From the NCBI RefSeq assembly GCF_000340215.1, contig NW_006921541.1, positions 2,391,527-2,455,526 of the forward strand: a stretch of 64,000 nt of DNA, in the 5' to 3' direction. Origin of the DNA: Pseudocercospora fijiensis CIRAD86. Lineage: Eukaryota; Ascomycota; Dothideomycetes; Mycosphaerellales; Mycosphaerellaceae. Both the position numbers and the translations under genes were made by a program. The notes below the pieces were generated by a model, which worked only from the letters and a program-made list of their open reading frames with translations, was not told the origin of the DNA and ran no database searches. Of this stretch, positions 44,894-55,503 are shown in pieces (the stretch's first letter is position 1; the number at the start of each line of letters is the position of its first letter).

Positions 44894-46716
44894 CTATTTC
44901 CTCCTACTCGACACCGGCACCAAAAAATTCTTATCCTTATCCTTACCACCCACCCCTTTCTCAGACCTTCGACTTGAGGCATGTCGGGAAGAAGAATGAG
45001 TATGTCGTCTCCTCGGCCTCGAAAAATCCACACAAGAAATCGAGTCCTCGGGGAAAACAGTCTTGACATCATCATCATCATCATCATCTGGGAAATTTTC
45101 CCAAGATTGCATCGATTCTTTCACGTCGAGTGGAGCGGTGGTGCTAGGGGGAAGAGAGATTGCGGCGGGGTAGTAACAGCTATTTGGGTTCCTGCTGGGG
45201 GCTTTGCTTGGGGCGTTGGAACCGATGGGGGGTGGGGGGAGGGGGATGGCGTCTTCTTGGGAGGAAGGACGGCGAGGTTTGATTGTTGTTGTTGTGGAGG
45301 AGCGGCGGCCTGAGTCGCTGTTGCGGTCGCGGTCGCGGTCGCGGCGGGAGCGGGAGGAGTGCATGCTGATGCCGCTGTCGTGGCGTTTTAGTTTTTCGGT
45401 GTCGTCGTGGCTGCTTCGACGGTATGTATGGGTGCTGTGACGGCTGTGTCGCGAAGTTGTGCTTTTCGGAGCTTCCAGGTAAAGAGGTTCTCGGGTTTTT
45501 TGCTCGGTGTCGAGGGGTAGAGTGCTCGTTCGCTTGATGCTGGCAGAAGCGCGACTGGCGGTAGACTTGGGTGCGTACTCTGGTGCAGGTTCAATGGCGC
45601 CCATTGTTCTGCTCCTCGTTGGCATTGGCCGGAGGTTGTCGTACCGTGAGATTGCTTGCTGGACTTCGTTATCATCGTTGTGGCCGGTTGCTTCGATCAT
45701 CCTCATCGCTTGAGTGGAGCGAGGATGAGGACGACTGTGGGCTGACTCCGTGGTGCTGTAGTTGCGATGAGATCTTCTGCTTTCAGATTTTGGTGCTTGG
45801 GATAAAGCGGGGATCGACGGCGGCTTGGTCTCGGCTCTGGGTGGCGATGGCATCTTTCGCGGCTCATCCATAGAGTCCCTTGGTTTTGATCTGGATCGAG
45901 ACATGTAGTTGAGGTGATCAGCCTCATCTCTGGCATTTCGGCCCTCTTCGCGTGTCATGGCGAACATGAGTGCGGCACCAGCAGCAGCGCCAAGAGCAGT
46001 CCCAATCAAAGTCTTGTTGGAGAAGCCGGTGTTAGTAGGAGCAGTACCGGTCCGAGTGATGCCTTGTGATGGTGCAACGGACTTGACGGACTTTGATGTG
46101 TTGGACGCCAGGTCAAGCGCGGTTTGCATTCGAGATCGAGCTCGGGATGCATTGGAAGCGGCGCTGCGTTTTGAGCGCGCGGACTCTGCTGTTGACTGTA
46201 CATCGTCCCCTCCACCACTTTCAGCAACGTCCTTCTGCCATGTCAGGACTCGTGCACCTTGTTCAGGCGCCTCAGGAGCACCGCAGCAGCCTTGGTCGTC
46301 ATGGGGTTGGCGGAAGATAAATTCGATCGTGTTGCCGTCAAGATCCTCTACGGCAGCGTTGAAGCACGAGCAGTTGTCATTGCGGTAGTCCGGAGCACCA
46401 CTTGGTCGGCCTCCAGCATTGACAGCAGCAGTATAGCAGTTTCTGACTACATTCCGATCCTCGGCAAGGAAAGCGATGTGGTTCGGCGAAGGACGGGAAC
46501 TGCTTTCTCTTCAGCGCTGAGTTTATATGTGTGGCTCGTGTCATCTCACCCGTATGGAGCCTGGGTTATAAAGAAGTCGGCGGAGTCAATACCGAAGCCA
46601 ATCGAGTTCCCTTGGTGACCGATGAATCTGTATCCGAGCGGTGCGAGTGCAGCTTGGAAGAATGAGGTCGAGGAGGGAATGTGCGAGACGGTGAGTCCAA
46701 GATGCGAGACCGGCAT
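44894..46716 (-). CDS. VOC (glyoxalase/bleomycin-resistance fold) domain protein with long disordered tail
   Basis: Two exons on the minus strand, 46716-46550 and 46499-44894 (50-nt intron, GTGAGA...CAG), 590 residues. The N-terminal 125 residues are a VOC domain: MPVSHLGLTVSHIPSSTSFF, ALAPLGYRFIG, PNHIAFLAED and AAVEDLDGNTIEFIFR (family motif DPDGNxIE). From about residue 150 the chain is low complexity: Ser/Arg-rich, with TLIGTALGAAAGAALMFAM (a glycine-zipper-like hydrophobic segment near residue 220), RDRDRDRNSDSGRR, a DDDDDDD run and a Lys-rich end. VOC proteins bind metal and act on small molecules, but no specific substrate can be named. A VOC domain with a tail of roughly 450 residues is not the usual compact form. 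The whole frame is open with no breaks. The start was set by the conserved first beta strand; the acceptor by frame and a branch-like CTGA. Confidence 0.8.
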
Positions 46717-47843
46717 GATGGCGCTGCAGTGTGAGGATAAGAATGCAAGGTTAAAAACGACAGTGGAGACGAAGGACGACAGTGCAACTCAAGATCGAGT
46801 GGCTGCAAGTAGGATAAGAATAATGGAGGTCGTGTAGCCGGGGAACGGTCGGTGGAGGTCGGTCTCAAGGTTGATAGCCAACGATTCCTCGTCGGAAGAA
46901 GGAACTATTAAGAGCTTACAAGTGGAAGAAAAAGGAAGAAGATCTTCTTGTTCGGAGCGACTGACCAGGCCCCAGAAAAGTTACAGATACTCACTCCCAT
47001 ATCTCCATACGCGATGTCTAACCACGGTCTTAGCGGGGGAACAAGTCATTGGTGGGTCGCACGTCACGGACCAGGACTGCTGAATCGCCGCCTGCAATAG
47101 CGTTATGGCCTGGTGAGGGATAGTTCTAGTCAACGACGTAGCAGGAATAGCTGAGGCGTGCTATAACGACACTGGCTCAACGGACTGCGTAAGGCCTGGC
47201 AGGCTGATGGCGGTAGGCGCGGAACGTCCCCTAGCGATCTCAGCCTTCAAGATGGCGGCTCGGTGTCAGGCACTGAGAGGCTGCCACGTCTATGACTACC
47301 TGGACATGCAGCTAGAAACGTGAGTGGACCGAGCCGTATGCACAATCCTCACGGGGCCCCGGTTCCTTTGCAGCGCGATTGGGCAGCGGTCGGAGAGAAT
47401 GCCACGCTGCTGGGCTGCGGGCGGCGCTGTGGTTGTTGAGATCTCCATGCTGGCGGAGAAAGAATGTCGGTGTTTGTTGCCGCCCAGCCTTGGCGCCCTG
47501 GCCAACAAGATTACATCTCACGTGCAAAAGGAAACGTCCTGCCCATGCATTGTCGTCTGGCAGGTGTCAATGTCATCAGCATGTCAGGTGAGGGTGACTG
47601 CTGATGTGGCCTGGATTAGTTCTATTGCCCGAACCGCTTCGATGCAGTAAACCGTGGACATTATTTAGGCGTTGCTCGCTCCCGACTGACACGCGATTGA
47701 GGAGGCAGCCAATACCATAGCCTCGGGACTTTTCACAATGCATATGCGGAGACGACCCAGAGATGTCTGCAGGCAGACGACCAGCAAGACCTTGATGGCA
47801 ACAGCAACCTACGCAACTTAAACAGCGTCATTATTCTCCTATC
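46717..47843. other. intergenic region
   Basis: No recognisable gene. A plus frame at 47324-47650 (108 codons) has no domain and overlaps minus frames of similar size. Probably promoters of the two divergent neighbours. Confidence 0.4.
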
Positions 47844-48410
47844 ATGAGCTCGGCATCCAGAACTGGGAGATGTCTCTGCGGAACAGTCAAGTATGAGCTT
47901 AGCGGCGCCGCGCTCAAGCCATACTATAACACTGGTGACTGCGTATTTACCGCGATGGCCGCGATATGCGAGTATTGATAATCTTCTTTCTGCAGTCTGC
48001 CATTGCCTGAACTGCCGACGCGTCACGGGCTCAGCCTTCTTGTGCGCCTCGATATGTCCCAAGGATGTTGGTGTAACCGTTGTGCGAGTGAATGGAGAGA
48101 GCGAATTCCGCTGATAAAACTATAGGGCTTTCGAATCACAGCAGGGGAAGAACATCAAAAAGTGTACTTGGACACAAACACCGGGAGCGGCACGAGCTTG
48201 AAGCGTGTCTCGTGCGATCGATGTGCTAGCAAGCTCTTCGCATTCACTCCGCTTTGGAATGAAATTGTCAGTGTGGCTGCTGGTACTTTGGACGACTTTG
48301 ACACTTGGACGCCGGACACCGAGCAATGGTGCATCGATCGCGTTCCCTTCATCAAGAGGCTGCCGGTAGTATCAGAGGAAAGGTCTTTTGATGAGGCCGT
48401 GAAACAGTGA
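47844..48410 (+). CDS. GFA/CENP-V-fold zinc protein (glutathione-dependent formaldehyde-activating enzyme-like)
   Basis: Three exons, 47844-47934, 47996-48072 and 48126-48410, 150 residues. Zinc ligands of the GFA fold are present: CLC at 10-12, VCHCLNC at 31-37 and CDRC at 86-89, with GxxxxVKYEL after the first pair and TGSAF after CHCLNC. The C-terminal part SGTSLKRV..CDRCASKLF and AGTLDDFDTW match the family. Characterised members bind glutathione and formaldehyde or act as carbon-sulfur lyases; the fungal paralogues are mostly uncharacterised, so a precise role is inference. The first intron is clear (GTGACT...CAG, 61 nt). The second (GTAACC...TAG, 53 nt) is inferred because the plain frame stops at TGA after GESEFR while the conserved continuation ITAGEEHQKVYLD lies in another frame. 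The length is normal for the family. Confidence 0.8.
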
Positions 48411-49980
48411 TACAGAGACAGCGAGCGAGGTCTGCACTGGAGCTGAAAGAGTGTGACTGGCAACAACTGCGCAATCGAACAATCTTTTGAAGTTGAGAAA
48501 ACGAACCCTTCATGCTGCGCTCTTGTTTTGTTCGCCGAGCGGCTATAGTCAACTACTATCTTGATGTCTGAACCTCCTAACCGGCAGCTTCTTTCTAATC
48601 ATACTGCAGACCAGCGAACGACATTTGCTTCGAAAGTGTGCCGGTCACCCCCCACACGAACATTACCTTCTATCTGCTAGTCAGCTTCGATAGTTCAGGA
48701 TATCGCAACCCATAGTAAGTACCCCGAATCCACCACGAATCTTGAAACCAACAGATCTGCCGGCTCCCGACCTGAAGAACGATTTCGATCCGATTTTTGC
48801 CATACTCGCCACTCGCCTTGGTGAGCCACATCCCGCCTACCCAGCTTTGCGCCAAGCAACAGAGTTGATCACCATACTGCTTCCTATCTTCCATGCGATT
48901 CTGTCGCGTAATCCGAGACCGCAATCCAAGAAGGGGTAAGAAACTTACCCGAGCCCAAAGCTCAATTGACTGACTTGGAGCAGCAAGAAACGCGCACCTA
49001 GCTCGCAGCCATAGCTTATGCTAGCAAATTCGAAGTCCGGAGGATGTCCGAAGGCGGTGCTTTCACTAAGGCTCGATTCAGATCTCGTCTTTAGGTGCAT
49101 TTTCGCTAGTCAGTATCGCAAGATTTTGCATGAACAGCTATTAGGGTACGTATGAGCGCCAGACCAGTTCTTCTCGCTGCTCAAAAGCATCCGGGTACAG
49201 ATTTCTCAGATCCTAAGATTCCGATGCCTTGCTCTGTCGATATAGACCGTCATCTAGGTTGCGCACAATGACGATCAATTTGCTTGGCCTTTCTCCTCAG
49301 GAACGGAAAGAAGTTGACGGATCTGCCGCTCACTCGCAGCGGCATCGCCCATCAGCATGTAGGCATATGCTGACTTGAAGAATACATTGGGCGCGAGAGA
49401 GCTGCGGTCGTTCTTGGTGTCATGGACGTACAGTAAACACTTCTGAGCCGCATTTGGTCGTCCTCGATATCTCTCAATTCTCGCAAGCCGATCTCTGTCA
49501 ATTTCTCTAGCTCGGCTGAAGTGGCTGATCGTGGTGATGTGATGATGTGGAAGGCTTTGATGGGAATGATAATTGCGAGGAACACGCGAGAATGTGATCA
49601 TACTCAGACTAGACCAGCGCCGATGCTGCTTCGTTTGTATGTATTTCCCGGAGCCAAGTTGCTTTATTTATCCTGGGAGTGAGTCTCTGCAAGTTGAACG
49701 CCGGGTAATCGGGTAAAGGGCTTCACTTCCTATCACGTGCATCTTCAGCTTGAGGGAGGATTCACGACAGCTGCACCTCTCGTCCAATTGATTGCTGTCA
49801 GCAGACTGCTCCTGCCGCTTCGATTCATGCCATTTGGTGGACCTGCATCAGGTCATTGTTTACTGGGCTCATTGCCGCCGCGATGCTCGTCTCCACGCTG
49901 CTTGAGGTTGAGACGACGCAAGATGCATCTACGCCCCCCGTGAAAGCAGCGACTTGGGCTGGCCTTATCTATGCATCTCG
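48411..49980. other. intergenic region with possible small genes
   Basis: No recognised family. A plus frame at 48742-48939 (65 codons, FDPIFAILATRLGEPHPAYP) reads like real protein and may be a small gene or exon, but its start is uncertain. A minus-strand candidate at 49275-49601 is listed separately. The Copia target copy TCTCG is at 49976-49980. Confidence 0.35.
49275..49601 (-). CDS. hypothetical small protein, uncertain model
   Basis: A 108-codon minus frame ends SAYAYMLMGDAAASERQIRQ then LLSVPEEKGQAN, which reads like helical protein. An overlapping frame (49352-49585) also looks protein-like in its first half (SAELEKLTEIGLRELRDIED). The true gene may therefore join the two by an intron with a GTACGT donor near 49,430. 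No family recognised. It could be a relic. Confidence 0.25.
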   Translation of the reverse strand: MITFSRVPRNYHSHQSLPHHHITTISHFSRAREIDRDRLARIERYRGRPNAAQKCLLYVHDTKNDRSSLAPNVFFKSAYAYMLMGDAAASERQIRQLLSVPEEKGQAN

Positions 49981-50108
49981 ACTTGGAGAGTGTGTGTGTG
50001 TAGCTGGCTATCACGTGCATGATGCCTGAGGCTGCAACTGTGCACACTTCATCTTCGGGCTTTCTGTAGATTAGCCCTCTTCTGAATACATTACAGTTTA
50101 CATCAAGT
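49981..50108 (+). repeat. 5' LTR of the Copia element
   Basis: 128 bp, with most TG/CA retained. It differs from the 3' LTR at a handful of TG/TA sites and one CA/TA site. Confidence 0.93.
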
Positions 50109-50130
50109 GGTTATGAGCCCCCTGCGTTTC
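50109..50130 (+). promoter_or_regulatory. Copia primer-binding site, half-tRNA(iMet) type
   Basis: GGTTATGAGCCC is the complement of the anticodon loop and 3' stem side of initiator methionine tRNA (GGGCTCATAACC). It abuts the LTR, as in Drosophila copia, where a tRNA(iMet) 5' half-molecule is the primer. Further matches toward the D-arm are plausible but were not verified. Confidence 0.7.
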
Positions 50131-50439
50131 CAACGCATACAACACGTATTCTAATAGTCACTCCGACAGCTGCGTAGCTAGCGCTCGTCACCAATATTTG
50201 CGCCGACACTAATATCGTCGCCGCTACCCTTCGCCGCCCTCGATTTTCTAGTAGGTGCTAGACTCGAGTCGGCCACTGTCAGTGTTGGCTGTCCGCTACA
50301 CTAGTGTTAGCTGTCCGCTACACTAGAACGAAGGCGCGCCTGTCGGCCGCCCCTTAAGACAAGTCTATAGTCTTATTTCTATATCGCCGTCGCTGTCCGC
50401 AATAGCTCCCCCTATAACAATATCTAGCGCTTACATAAG

Positions 50440-53400
50440 CAATATTCCTAAGCTAAAGAACAAGGAGAATTATCTAGCATGGGCCTACGCCGCTAAAGGC
50501 GCCCTCAAAGGTATGTTAGTCTAGCGCTATATATAGGGCACCCGCTAGCGACCCCTTACTAAGGTATCTAGTAAGACTTCTAAAGAATTTGAAGACCGCT
50601 AAGATGAATAGGACTCTAAAGATTAAACAGCGCGTACCTGGATCTTTGCTAATTGTGTTAGTAATATCTAACAATTACTGCTTAGTCTATCTATATCCTA
50701 GGAAGTATAGGACTTCCTTAAGAAGAAATATACTAGTAAAGGTGGGTCTACTGAATTCATGCTCTACTAGGAATATATTACCCTTCGCTACGATGGTAAG
50801 GACGTTAAGAAGTTCTATAATAAGTATAAGAAGAAGCTCGGTGCCTTAAAGGATACTAAATTGGCTATTAGCTAATATTAGGCTGTCTATATGTTTATTA
50901 TACAAATTGCACCGTTCTACGAGGCTTTCGCATAGATGCGCTGTAAGCAAATGCGCGCCTTAGAATACACTATTGATAACAGCACCCTTAATAACATCAT
51001 TAGCGCGTTGCTTGATAAGAATATAGCTTAACTAAACTAGGCCTAGTATAGTAGCTTCTTCGGTCTTTAACGCTAACTATAATAGCAAGGTAGCAATAGT
51101 AACAATAACAACGGTCGAGGTAACTCGAACCGTAGCGGTCGTAGTAGCCGCGGAAACAGCAACAATAGTCGAGGCCGCGGTAGAAGCAACTAGAACTAGA
51201 ATAGTTACTAGTCTAGCCGTAAGAAGTACGCCTATTATTAGGGGTCGTACCCTTCCGACCGCTGCTATACTAAATACCCTCATCTAAAGGAAGAAGACCG
51301 ACTACGTCGTAAACAGCAGAAGGCTAAGAAGAAGGGGGTGTAGCAGCAATAGTAGCAGCGTAGACAACAGCAACAACCGCTAGCTAGTTAGAATAGTGCT
51401 TAGGGGCTGTATGCGGCTAATGCTACCCCGGGGGTGTTATTAGACCTAAGCTATAATTACGCCTTTACTGCAAGCGCCACTATAGTTACTGTTAGCGACT
51501 AGGTTTCTACGGCTCTTACTGCTAGCACTCGTACTACTAATTAGGTTGTCGACTTAGGTACTAGTATATATATAGTTAACGACCCTTTATTGCTTATTAA
51601 ATATAAAGGCTATTACATTCCTATCCGGTTTAGTAGCAATACGAAGCACGCTACGATAGTTGGTATAGCTTAGACTAAGGTTGTCAATAAGCGTAGTGTT
51701 AGCAATATGAAGCTGTCTAATACGCTATATGTTCTAGGTCTAGCAGCCAACCTTCTGTCTACTAAGAAGCTTGCCGACAAGGGTTGTTTCTACCGAAATA
51801 ATAAGCGTGTCCTGTTTACGATAGTAGAGGGCAATAAGGTTACTGTCGCTTAGACATACCGTAAGAATGGTCTTCCCTACCTCCATATACTAACCTCTAG
51901 TCTAGATAGTGAAGTGGTTGCCCTTCTGTCGAAGAAGGGGGTGCCTACAGGCACTATAGATGAGTAGCATCTGCGATATAGCTATATTCATCACCGCAAG
52001 CTGCTAAGAATAGAATCTAAGGGTCAGATTGTTATTACTAGTGCTAAGAAGGACTTCCGCAACTGCATTGCCTATCGTATAGCTATGTTATATAAGGAAT
52101 ACAATCGGCTGCTACGCGTACGACTATCTACGATCTATTACATTGTCTGTATAGATATAGTTACTATCACTAATCCTAGTCTATTGTAGGAGCGCTATTT
52201 CACACTATTCATATACGCCAAGTTAGGCTATCGACACGAATATGCTAGTACGCTTAAGTTAGGGGCTGCAGTGGCTATCAAGGACTATCGTATATATATC
52301 CGTATATAGACTAGTTACTCAATCCCAATCTACCGCCTCGATAGAGGGGGTAAATACGGCGGAAATCAGCTGTTGAGCTAGGCTCGTAATCAGGGCATTG
52401 TACTGCAGGTTACAGCTCCTTATTCTTCAACTTAGAATAGCCTTACTAAGGTTAGCAATTACATCGTATATACGACTGCGAGAAAGATAATGCTACAGGC
52501 CAACCTTCTAAGGTCTCTGTAGCTATATGCTGTTGCCTCCGCTATATAGGTCCTTAATATTACGCTAACCGCTAATAGAGGAAGCCTATACACTATTGTA
52601 GCTAAGGAGCTCAATTAGTTACGAACACAGCTACGCCTATAGCACCTTCGAGCTTATAGCTATACTGCAGTTGCCTACGATTACAGTGTAACTCGTAGAA
52701 AGAAGATAGACAGTAGAGGCCTAGTTAGCAAGCTAGTTAGCTATGCTAAGGGCTCTATAGACTCTAGAAAATATATAATTTACCTGCCTAATTAACACAA
52801 AGTTATCGCTTCTAAGGACGTCTAGTTTGTTGAGTTAGGGGGTAACCTCCTGCTTCTAGATAGTATAAAGCTATACACTAACACTAACGACTTATCTAAG
52901 AACGAGTTTGTCACCCTTAAGTCTATTATGCCGGCTTTGTTTAATTCTACAAGCAACGAGGCTCCGTCGGCTGCTAAGGCTACTAGTGTAGTCTAGCGGC
53001 TTCTAGCTTAGCAAGAAGAACAGCCTACACAAGGACCTATATAGGAAATAGCTAATAAGGTCGCTGATCCGTTACTAATCGATGACGACCTTCTAGACGT
53101 TCAACCACTAGCTTCAAGTAATAAAGATAGCTTTCAGTTAGCCGAGGAAGAGCTAGCGTACGATCCTTACGCTAAGAAGGGCGAGCCTAGCTAGTTGCCG
53201 GAGTTTGAGCGACTAAATACTATAGGCGCTCGTTCAATACGTACTACTCGAAGCAACAAGTTAGCACGAGAGCTATTGCGTAGATACCTAGCCGATACTA
53301 GTGTCAATCGATCAACTCGCCGTAGCCTAGCTAATATGCTAATAGCCTATATAAAGGGCTTTATAGCTGCCTGCTACGTTGCTAAGCAGAGCGATATAGA

Positions 53401-55040
53401 AGACACTATTCCTATTCCGAAGAGCTACAAGGAGGCGACTTAGTCACTATATTAGCCACAATAGAAGGACGCCTGTAAGGCTGAATACAAGTCACTAATA
53501 GATAACTATACGTAGGTACACGTTTCTCGACTAGAAGTGCCTAGAGGTCGCAAGGTTGTCCGTAGCCGATAGGTATTCACTATTAAGCGTAACGCTAATA
53601 GCAAGGTAAGCCGGTTTAAGGCTCGATAGGTCGTCCGTAGTTTTATACAGGTTAAAGGACAGGACTATAATAAGACCTATGCGGCTATAGCCAAGCCGTC
53701 TACGCTGCGAGCGCTGTTTGCACTAATCGCTCATTACGACCTAGAGGCTAAGCAGTACGATATTCTAACGGCCTTCCTTAATGCGCTTATCGGTAATAAG
53801 TATAAGATCTACGTCGAATAGCTATACGGTTTTAAGGACCGTAGTAGAAAGGGCATGGTTTGCCTATTACTAAAGGCACTGTATAGTCTGAAACAGTCGC
53901 TAATGCTGTAGTACGAAGAGCTTCGAAAGTACCTAAAGAGCCTAGACTTTGTACTAATAATAGCTAATATATATGTGTTCAAATACGTTGTTAGCGGCTC
54001 TATTATTGTTATCTATATCGACGACATAATTATTATCGCCTATACTCTATTAGCACTAGAGGCAGTTGCTTAGTTGCTAAAGGACCGTTTCAATATGCGA
54101 GAACTAGGCGACCTGCACTACTATCTCGGCATACGGATCATCCGTAACCGCGGTTAGCGTACCATTTACGTCGTTCAAGATGCCTATTTGAATAGGCTTA
54201 GTAAGAAATATAGTATGCGTAGCCGTATCGGTCTAGCTACTCTAATAGCACCTCGCTATATTAAGACGTCCATTTAACGCGTACCTAAGGGCTATATAGC
54301 TAGTGCCGCCTTCAAGACTTAGTATTAAGAAGGTGTTAGCGAGGCGCTGTAGCTAGCTATAATTACACGACCTAATGCTTGCTATACTGTAGGCCTATTG
54401 TTACGATACATTTCTAACCCGACTAAGGAACACTATACCGCACTTCTTTAGCTTATTAAGTACCTAGTTAGCACTCTAAGCCGTAGTCTGTGTTTCCGAG
54501 GTATACAGAGCAAGGATAAGCTCAATCTGGCTAGTTACTATAATACCTCATAGGCTGACGATCTAGTTACTCGCCGCTCTATAGGCGGCTTCTACTTCAC
54601 ACTCGCTAGTAGACCGCTACTATACAAGTTAGGCCGCTAGACCTTAGTTACTCTGTCGTCTACAGAAGCTAAGTATGTTTAGTTAACAACTAGCGCTAAG
54701 GAAGCCGTTGCTTTAGCTCGATTGCTATAAGAGATTAGTTACAAGGGCACTATTAAGCCTATAACGCTATACGAGGACAATTAGTCCGCTATTGCTATTA
54801 CCTAGTCGACAAGCGTTAATGGCCGTACTAAGCATATAGATGCTAGGGTCCACTACATCCGCGAGAAGATCGCTAATAGCACTGTCGTTGTTACCTAGAT
54901 TAGTATATACGACTAGATCGCTAATAGCTTTACTAAGCCGCTTAACAAGCTTAAGCATAGTCGCTTTGTTAAACAGTTGAACTTAGTAGATTGTAAGGCT
55001 GCTATTAAGAGCGCCGCTTAGCCTACTACTGAATACTAAA
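50440..55040 (+). pseudogene. Copia Gag-Pol polyprotein, RIP-inactivated
   Basis: One frame with many TAG/TAA stops. The Gag region is at about 50,440-51,330, ending in a knuckle-like GSYPSDRCYTKYPHLK. Protease is at about 51,545 (VVDLGTSIYIVNDP, family DSGTS). Integrase spans about 51,960-52,560, with HLRYSYIHHRKL (HX3H part) and an IDIVTITNP core. RT spans about 53,450-54,270, with TAFLNALI, ALYSLKQS and the catalytic YIDDIIII. RNase H spans about 54,540-54,960, with LSSTEAKYV (family SSxEAEY), HIDARVHYIREK and an SFTKPLN end. The 27-nt near-palindrome lies between knuckle and protease, read in frame as ANATPGVLL. Confidence 0.88.
51417..51443. repeat. 27-nt near-palindrome, copy 7 (in Copia)
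   Basis: CTAATGCTAC then CCCGGGGGTGTTATTAG, between the Gag knuckle and protease. It is in the same orientation sense as the copies in the minus-strand Gypsy elements. Confidence 0.85.
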
Positions 55041-55201
55041 TAGATAGAAGACATAGGTTTATTGTCTAGTTTAACTGCTTATGTTTGTTTAATTGCTTTA
55101 TTACAATAGCCTAAAAGTAGTCTAGTTGTTTCTACACCTAATACCCCTTTGTTTGCTTCAGTGGTTTACTTGTTTGGCTGTATACACGCGATAAGGGGGT
55201 A

Positions 55202-55329
55202 ACTTGGAGAGTGTGTGTATATAGCTAGCTATCACGTGCATAATACCTGAGGCTGCAACTGTGCACACTTCATCTTCGGGCTTTCTGTAGATTAGCCCTC
55301 TTCTGAATACATCACAGTTTACATCAAGT
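55202..55329 (+). repeat. 3' LTR of the Copia element
   Basis: 128 bp, more RIP-changed than the 5' LTR. It ends 174 bases before the next gene's ATG. Confidence 0.93.
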
Positions 55330-55334
55330 TCTCG

Positions 55335-55503
55335 TCGCCTCGCTTGTGCAAAAGAGAGAACAGCGCACGAACGGACAAGCACATATCGTGCGACCTCCGT
55401 GCCTGGAGGAGTGCGTGATCACTCGAACATGTTCCTGGACGGCTGCTGGTAATAAGAGTGCTGGGCTCGTCTTCGCAACACATCTACAGAACGATCGATC
55501 GGT
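55335..55503. promoter_or_regulatory. short gap between Copia LTR and the 405-residue gene
   Basis: 169 bases of ordinary sequence: presumed 5' UTR and core promoter. No TATA box is obvious. Confidence 0.3.

Larger units (their letters stand above)
49981..55329 (+). mobile_element. complete Ty1/Copia LTR retrotransposon, RIP-inactivated
   Basis: Two 128-bp LTRs (49981-50108 and 55202-55329) have a perfect target duplication TCTCG at 49976-49980 and 55330-55334. The LTRs begin ACTTG and end CAAGT, so the ends are AC...GT with a 5-bp inverted repeat, not TG...CA. Directly after the 5' LTR, 50109 starts GGTTATGAGCCCC, complementary to the anticodon arm of initiator tRNA-Met. A purine tract (GATAAGGGGGTA) precedes the 3' LTR. 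The single coding frame has Copia order: Gag, protease, integrase, RT, RNase H. The interior is heavily RIP-mutated; the 5' LTR and the first bases after it much less so. Length 5349 bp, normal for Copia. Confidence 0.93.
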
